Source: Acidovorax sp. Root219
GTDB taxonomy: Bacteria; Pseudomonadota; Gammaproteobacteria; Burkholderiales; Burkholderiaceae_C
Assembly (NCBI RefSeq): GCF_001428665.1
Contig: NZ_LMIJ01000034.1
Location: 125,098 to 170,733 of the forward strand
DNA: 45,636 nt
Direction of reading: 5' to 3'
The position numbers and the translations under genes are program-made. How positions within the stretch are numbered: position 1 is the stretch's first letter; the number at the start of each line of letters is the position of its first letter. The notes beneath the pieces were generated by a model. The model saw nothing but the letters and a program-made list of their open reading frames with translations, did not search any database and was not told the DNA's origin. This document shows, piece after piece, positions 43,129 to 45,636 of the stretch.

Positions 43129-44040
43129 CTACAGCGCCGCTGCCAGCGCCGCCACCTGGTCCCTGAGCCACTGCTGCGCCGGGTGCGCGTCATTGCGCCG
43201 GTGCCACATGAGGTCGTAGCCAATCACCGGCAGCGTGACGGGAGGCGTGAACGACGCCAGCTTGCGCCAGTGCGGCGAATGGCGCGCCACGCGGCCCATC
43301 ACCGTGGCCACCATGTCGGTCTGCGCCACCATGCTGGGGGCGGCAAACATCTGCGGCAGCGCCAGGCCCAGCGTGCGGCGCTGGCCCAGGTAGGCCAGTG
43401 CCTGGTCGACCAGGCCGTGGCGGTCGCCCTCGGGCGACACCAGCACATGGCGCAGCGCCAGAAATACCTGCATGTTCATCCCGTCCTTCACCGCCGGGTG
43501 GCCGCGGCGCACGATGGTGATGAACTCGTCGCGCATGACGGAGCGGGTGAGGATGCGGTTCTCGGCCTGGGTGGGCGGCACGCCGATGGCCGCGTCGATG
43601 GTGCCGGCATCGAGCAGGTCCACCGCGCTGTCGCGGCTGCCGATGGCGTGCACCGACAGCGACAGCCCGGGGCCCAGTTGCTCCAGCGCCCGCGAGAGCA
43701 GGGGCAGCAGCACGAAGGCCGGGTATTCCGACAGGCCCAGGGTGAAGGTCATGGCGCTGGTGGCGGGCTCGAACTGCTCCTTGGGCAGCAGTGCGGCCTT
43801 GATCTGCTGCAGCGCCTGCGATACCGGCCCGGCCAGTTCGCGCGCCTTGGGCGTGGGCACCAAGCCCTGCGCGCTGCGCAGGAACAGCGGGTCGTTGAAC
43901 AGCGTGCGCAGGCGCGACAGGGCGGCGCTCATCGCGGGTTGGCTGACGCCCACGCGCACGGCGGCGCGGGTCACGTTGCGCTCGCTCGCCAGCGCGTCGA
44001 AAGCGGCCAGCAGGTTCAGGTCGATGCCATGAAAATCCAT
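43129..44040 (-). CDS. LysR-family regulator, NodD/NahR-like
   Basis: The 303-residue protein opens GIDLNLLAAFDALASERNVTRAAVRVGVSQPAMSAALSRLR, typical of the NahR/NodD-type LysR subgroup, which often respond to aromatic compounds. The effector domain is complete. It is divergent from the exported MBL-fold hydrolase gene and probably controls it. Confidence 0.92.
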   Translation of the reverse strand: MDFHGIDLNLLAAFDALASERNVTRAAVRVGVSQPAMSAALSRLRTLFNDPLFLRSAQGLVPTPKARELAGPVSQALQQIKAALLPKEQFEPATSAMTFTLGLSEYPAFVLLPLLSRALEQLGPGLSLSVHAIGSRDSAVDLLDAGTIDAAIGVPPTQAENRILTRSVMRDEFITIVRRGHPAVKDGMNMQVFLALRHVLVSPEGDRHGLVDQALAYLGQRRTLGLALPQMFAAPSMVAQTDMVATVMGRVARHSPHWRKLASFTPPVTLPVIGYDLMWHRRNDAHPAQQWLRDQVAALAAAL

Positions 44041-44047
44041 AAATCAA

Positions 44048-44068
44048 ATAATCATTTATATCGGTTAT
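44048..44068. promoter_or_regulatory. Possible LysR-binding repeat in the LysR-MBL gap
   Basis: ATAA (44048-44051) and TTAT (44065-44068) flank a 13-base AT-rich stretch in an otherwise GC-rich gap between the divergent genes. The arms are only four bases long, so this is a weak candidate. Confidence 0.25.
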
Positions 44069-44152
44069 CTGTTGGACAGATTGTGACCGGGTCTTGAGAA
44101 TTCACCTACCGCTTCTCGACACACCCCTTCACCCCCTGAACCGAAGACCACC

Positions 44153-45217
44153 ATGAATGCCCTGCGAATCCCCCACTCCCGCCAGCCGCACGCTGCCTTT
44201 GCGGACCCTGCACCAAGGCCTGCACCGGTCGCCCGCAAGATCGTGTTGCGCCAGTCCGTCGCGCTGTGCGCCGCCGCCGTGATGGCCTGTGCGCTGGTCA
44301 GCGTGCCTGCTTTCGCCGCCGGCAAGGATGTGTCGGCGCAGAAGGTGGTGAACCTGGCCAACATCACCGAGGTGAGCCCCGGCGTGCACGTGATCGAAGA
44401 CCGCCAGCAGGTCTTTCTGGTGCCCAACGTGACCATCATCGTCGGCCGCGACGCGGCGCTGGTGGTGGACACAGGCCTGGGCACCAAGAGCGCGCAACTG
44501 GTGCTGCAGACCGCCAGAAAGCTGGCGGGCAACAAGAAGCTGTACCTCACCATGACGCACTTCCACCCGGAGCATGGCTTTGGCGCGCAGGCCTTCAAGG
44601 GCCAGGCCACCATCATCTACAACCGCGCGCAGCGCGACGAGCTGCTCAAGAAGGGGCCCGCGTTCCGCGAACTCTTCTCGGACAAGCTGGACGTGGCGCA
44701 GGCCATGAAGGACGTGCGCTTCGTGATGCCCGATGTGGTGTACGACACCGAGGCCGAGATCGACCTGGGCGGGCGCGTGGTCAAGCTCAACTACTACCAG
44801 CCGGCGCACACGCTGGGCGACCAGGTGATCTCGGTGCCCGAGCAGGGCGTGGTGATTCTGGGCGACCTGCTGGAGACCAAATCGTTCCCCATCATGCCGT
44901 GGTTCCCGGACCTAGCGGACACCGACGTCGACCCGCTCAACTGGCGCGAGATCTTTCGCAAGGTGGCCGCCACCAACCCCAAGATCGTGATCCCCGGGCA
45001 CGGCCGCATCGGCACGGCCGCCGACCTCGATGCGTCGGCACGCCACATGGACGTGGCCCGCGAGGAAGTGGCGCGCCGCTGCGCCGCAGGCAATGACCTG
45101 GCCACCATCCAGAAGGAGCTCACGCCCATCCTGGAAGCGCAGCACCCCGACTGGGATTTGAAGGACTGGATTGCGATGGAAATCCAGTCGTACTACGAAC
45201 GGCTGTGCCGCAAGTAA
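44153..45217 (+). CDS. Exported MBL-fold metallohydrolase
   Basis: This 354-residue protein has a long N-terminal leader with hydrophobic core VALCAAAVMACALVSVPAFAA (cut near residue 56), so it is probably periplasmic. The metallo-beta-lactamase metal motif reads HFHPEH (His136, His138, Glu140, His141), with Glu where the family usually has Asp. Further ligands are visible in QPAHTLGD, LGDLLE and PGHG. The substrate is unknown. Family members include lactonases, glyoxalases and hydrolases of bulky esters. It is divergent from a LysR gene and is followed by an MDR-type oxidoreductase gene. Confidence 0.88.
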   Translation: MNALRIPHSRQPHAAFADPAPRPAPVARKIVLRQSVALCAAAVMACALVSVPAFAAGKDVSAQKVVNLANITEVSPGVHVIEDRQQVFLVPNVTIIVGRDAALVVDTGLGTKSAQLVLQTARKLAGNKKLYLTMTHFHPEHGFGAQAFKGQATIIYNRAQRDELLKKGPAFRELFSDKLDVAQAMKDVRFVMPDVVYDTEAEIDLGGRVVKLNYYQPAHTLGDQVISVPEQGVVILGDLLETKSFPIMPWFPDLADTDVDPLNWREIFRKVAATNPKIVIPGHGRIGTAADLDASARHMDVAREEVARRCAAGNDLATIQKELTPILEAQHPDWDLKDWIAMEIQSYYERLCRK

Positions 45218-45283
45218 GAGCGGGCCCAGAGGCACCGCCATTCATCTTCGCTACTGATCCCCCTTGTTGAAAGAGCCATCCCC

Positions 45284-45636
45284 ATGAAAGCCGTCGGATA
45301 CACCACCCCCCAGCCCATCACCCATGCCGATGCGCTGGTCGACATCACCTTGCCCGACCCCGTGGCCACCGGCCGCGATTTGTTGGTGGAGGTGCAAGCC
45401 ATCTCCGTGAACCCCGTGGACACCAAGATCCGCAAGAGCGCGGCCCCCGCCGAAGGCCAGCGCTGGAAGGTGCTGGGCTGGGACGCCAGCGGCATCGTGA
45501 AGGCCGTGGGCCCCGAGGTCACGCTGTTCAAGCCCGGCGACCGCGTGTGGTACGCCGGCTCCTTCGCCCGGCACGGCACGAATGCCGAGCTGCACCTGGT
45601 GGACGAGCGCATCGTGGGCCATGCGCCCAAGACGCT
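45284..45636 (+). CDS. MDR-family zinc-type alcohol dehydrogenase/quinone reductase, cut by the window edge
   Basis: The first 117 residues match the medium-chain dehydrogenase/reductase family: EVQAISVNPVDTKIR, then LGWDASGIVKAVGPEVTLFKPGDRVWYAG. This is the GroES-like catalytic domain of the zinc-binding dehydrogenase group annotated as quinone oxidoreductase-like. The cofactor domain lies beyond the window. It follows the MBL hydrolase by 66 bases on the same strand and is probably co-regulated by the LysR gene. Confidence 0.88.
   Translation, partial: MKAVGYTTPQPITHADALVDITLPDPVATGRDLLVEVQAISVNPVDTKIRKSAAPAEGQRWKVLGWDASGIVKAVGPEVTLFKPGDRVWYAGSFARHGTNAELHLVDERIVGHAPKT

Overview
The window is about 45.6 kb of GC-rich DNA with dense, tightly packed genes. 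The protein families point to a Betaproteobacterium, most likely Comamonadaceae (Acidovorax-like). This is inferred from the narXL / narK1K2GHJI arrangement with a parvulin gene, the many LysR regulators and the GC bias. No rRNA, tRNA, CRISPR array or prophage was seen.

Layout. (1) 1-8.5 kb: two small secreted or lipoprotein genes, then a signalling block on the + strand: a pseudopilin abutting a HAMP-GGDEF-EAL protein, a hybrid histidine kinase with a receiver, and a PAS-GGDEF diguanylate cyclase with an intact I-site. (2) 8.5-17.1 kb: mixed accessory genes: a CARDB-like protein, a small membrane protein, a double-GNAT acetyltransferase, a TetR regulator divergent from a Tat-exported epoxide-hydrolase-like enzyme with two tandem operators between them, a frameshifted lipoprotein remnant, a large multi-pass membrane protein and a conserved small hypothetical. 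(3) 17.2-31.7 kb, all on the - strand: the respiratory nitrate reductase locus. narXL encodes the nitrate sensor and regulator. Downstream runs narK1-narK2-narG-narH-narJ-narI, a parvulin and a beta-carbonic anhydrase, close-packed enough to be one operon. FNR-type boxes precede narX and narK1. (4) 31.7-35.3 kb: a scarred region with IS30 and IS66 transposase remnants, cut-off coding fragments, a DUF3253 protein, the intact paralogue of the broken lipoprotein, a 45-residue protein and a DUF1810 protein. (5) 35.3-45.6 kb: an RCC1-repeat secreted protein, a methyltransferase, then three LysR regulators each divergent from a target: an azoreductase, an exported protein plus SDR, and an exported metallo-beta-lactamase-fold hydrolase followed by an MDR-family oxidoreductase cut by the window edge.

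How it fits together. NarX/NarL sense nitrate, an FNR-type regulator would add the low-oxygen signal, NarK1/NarK2 move nitrate and nitrite, and NarGHI reduces nitrate with NarJ as assembly chaperone. The parvulin and carbonic anhydrase are translationally coupled to each other at the operon end. I found no clearly new multi-gene system. The most unusual observations are the 7-bp repeat frameshift in a lipoprotein whose intact paralogue lies 19 kb away, the directly abutting pseudopilin and c-di-GMP gene pair, and the IS30 scar against the narX promoter.
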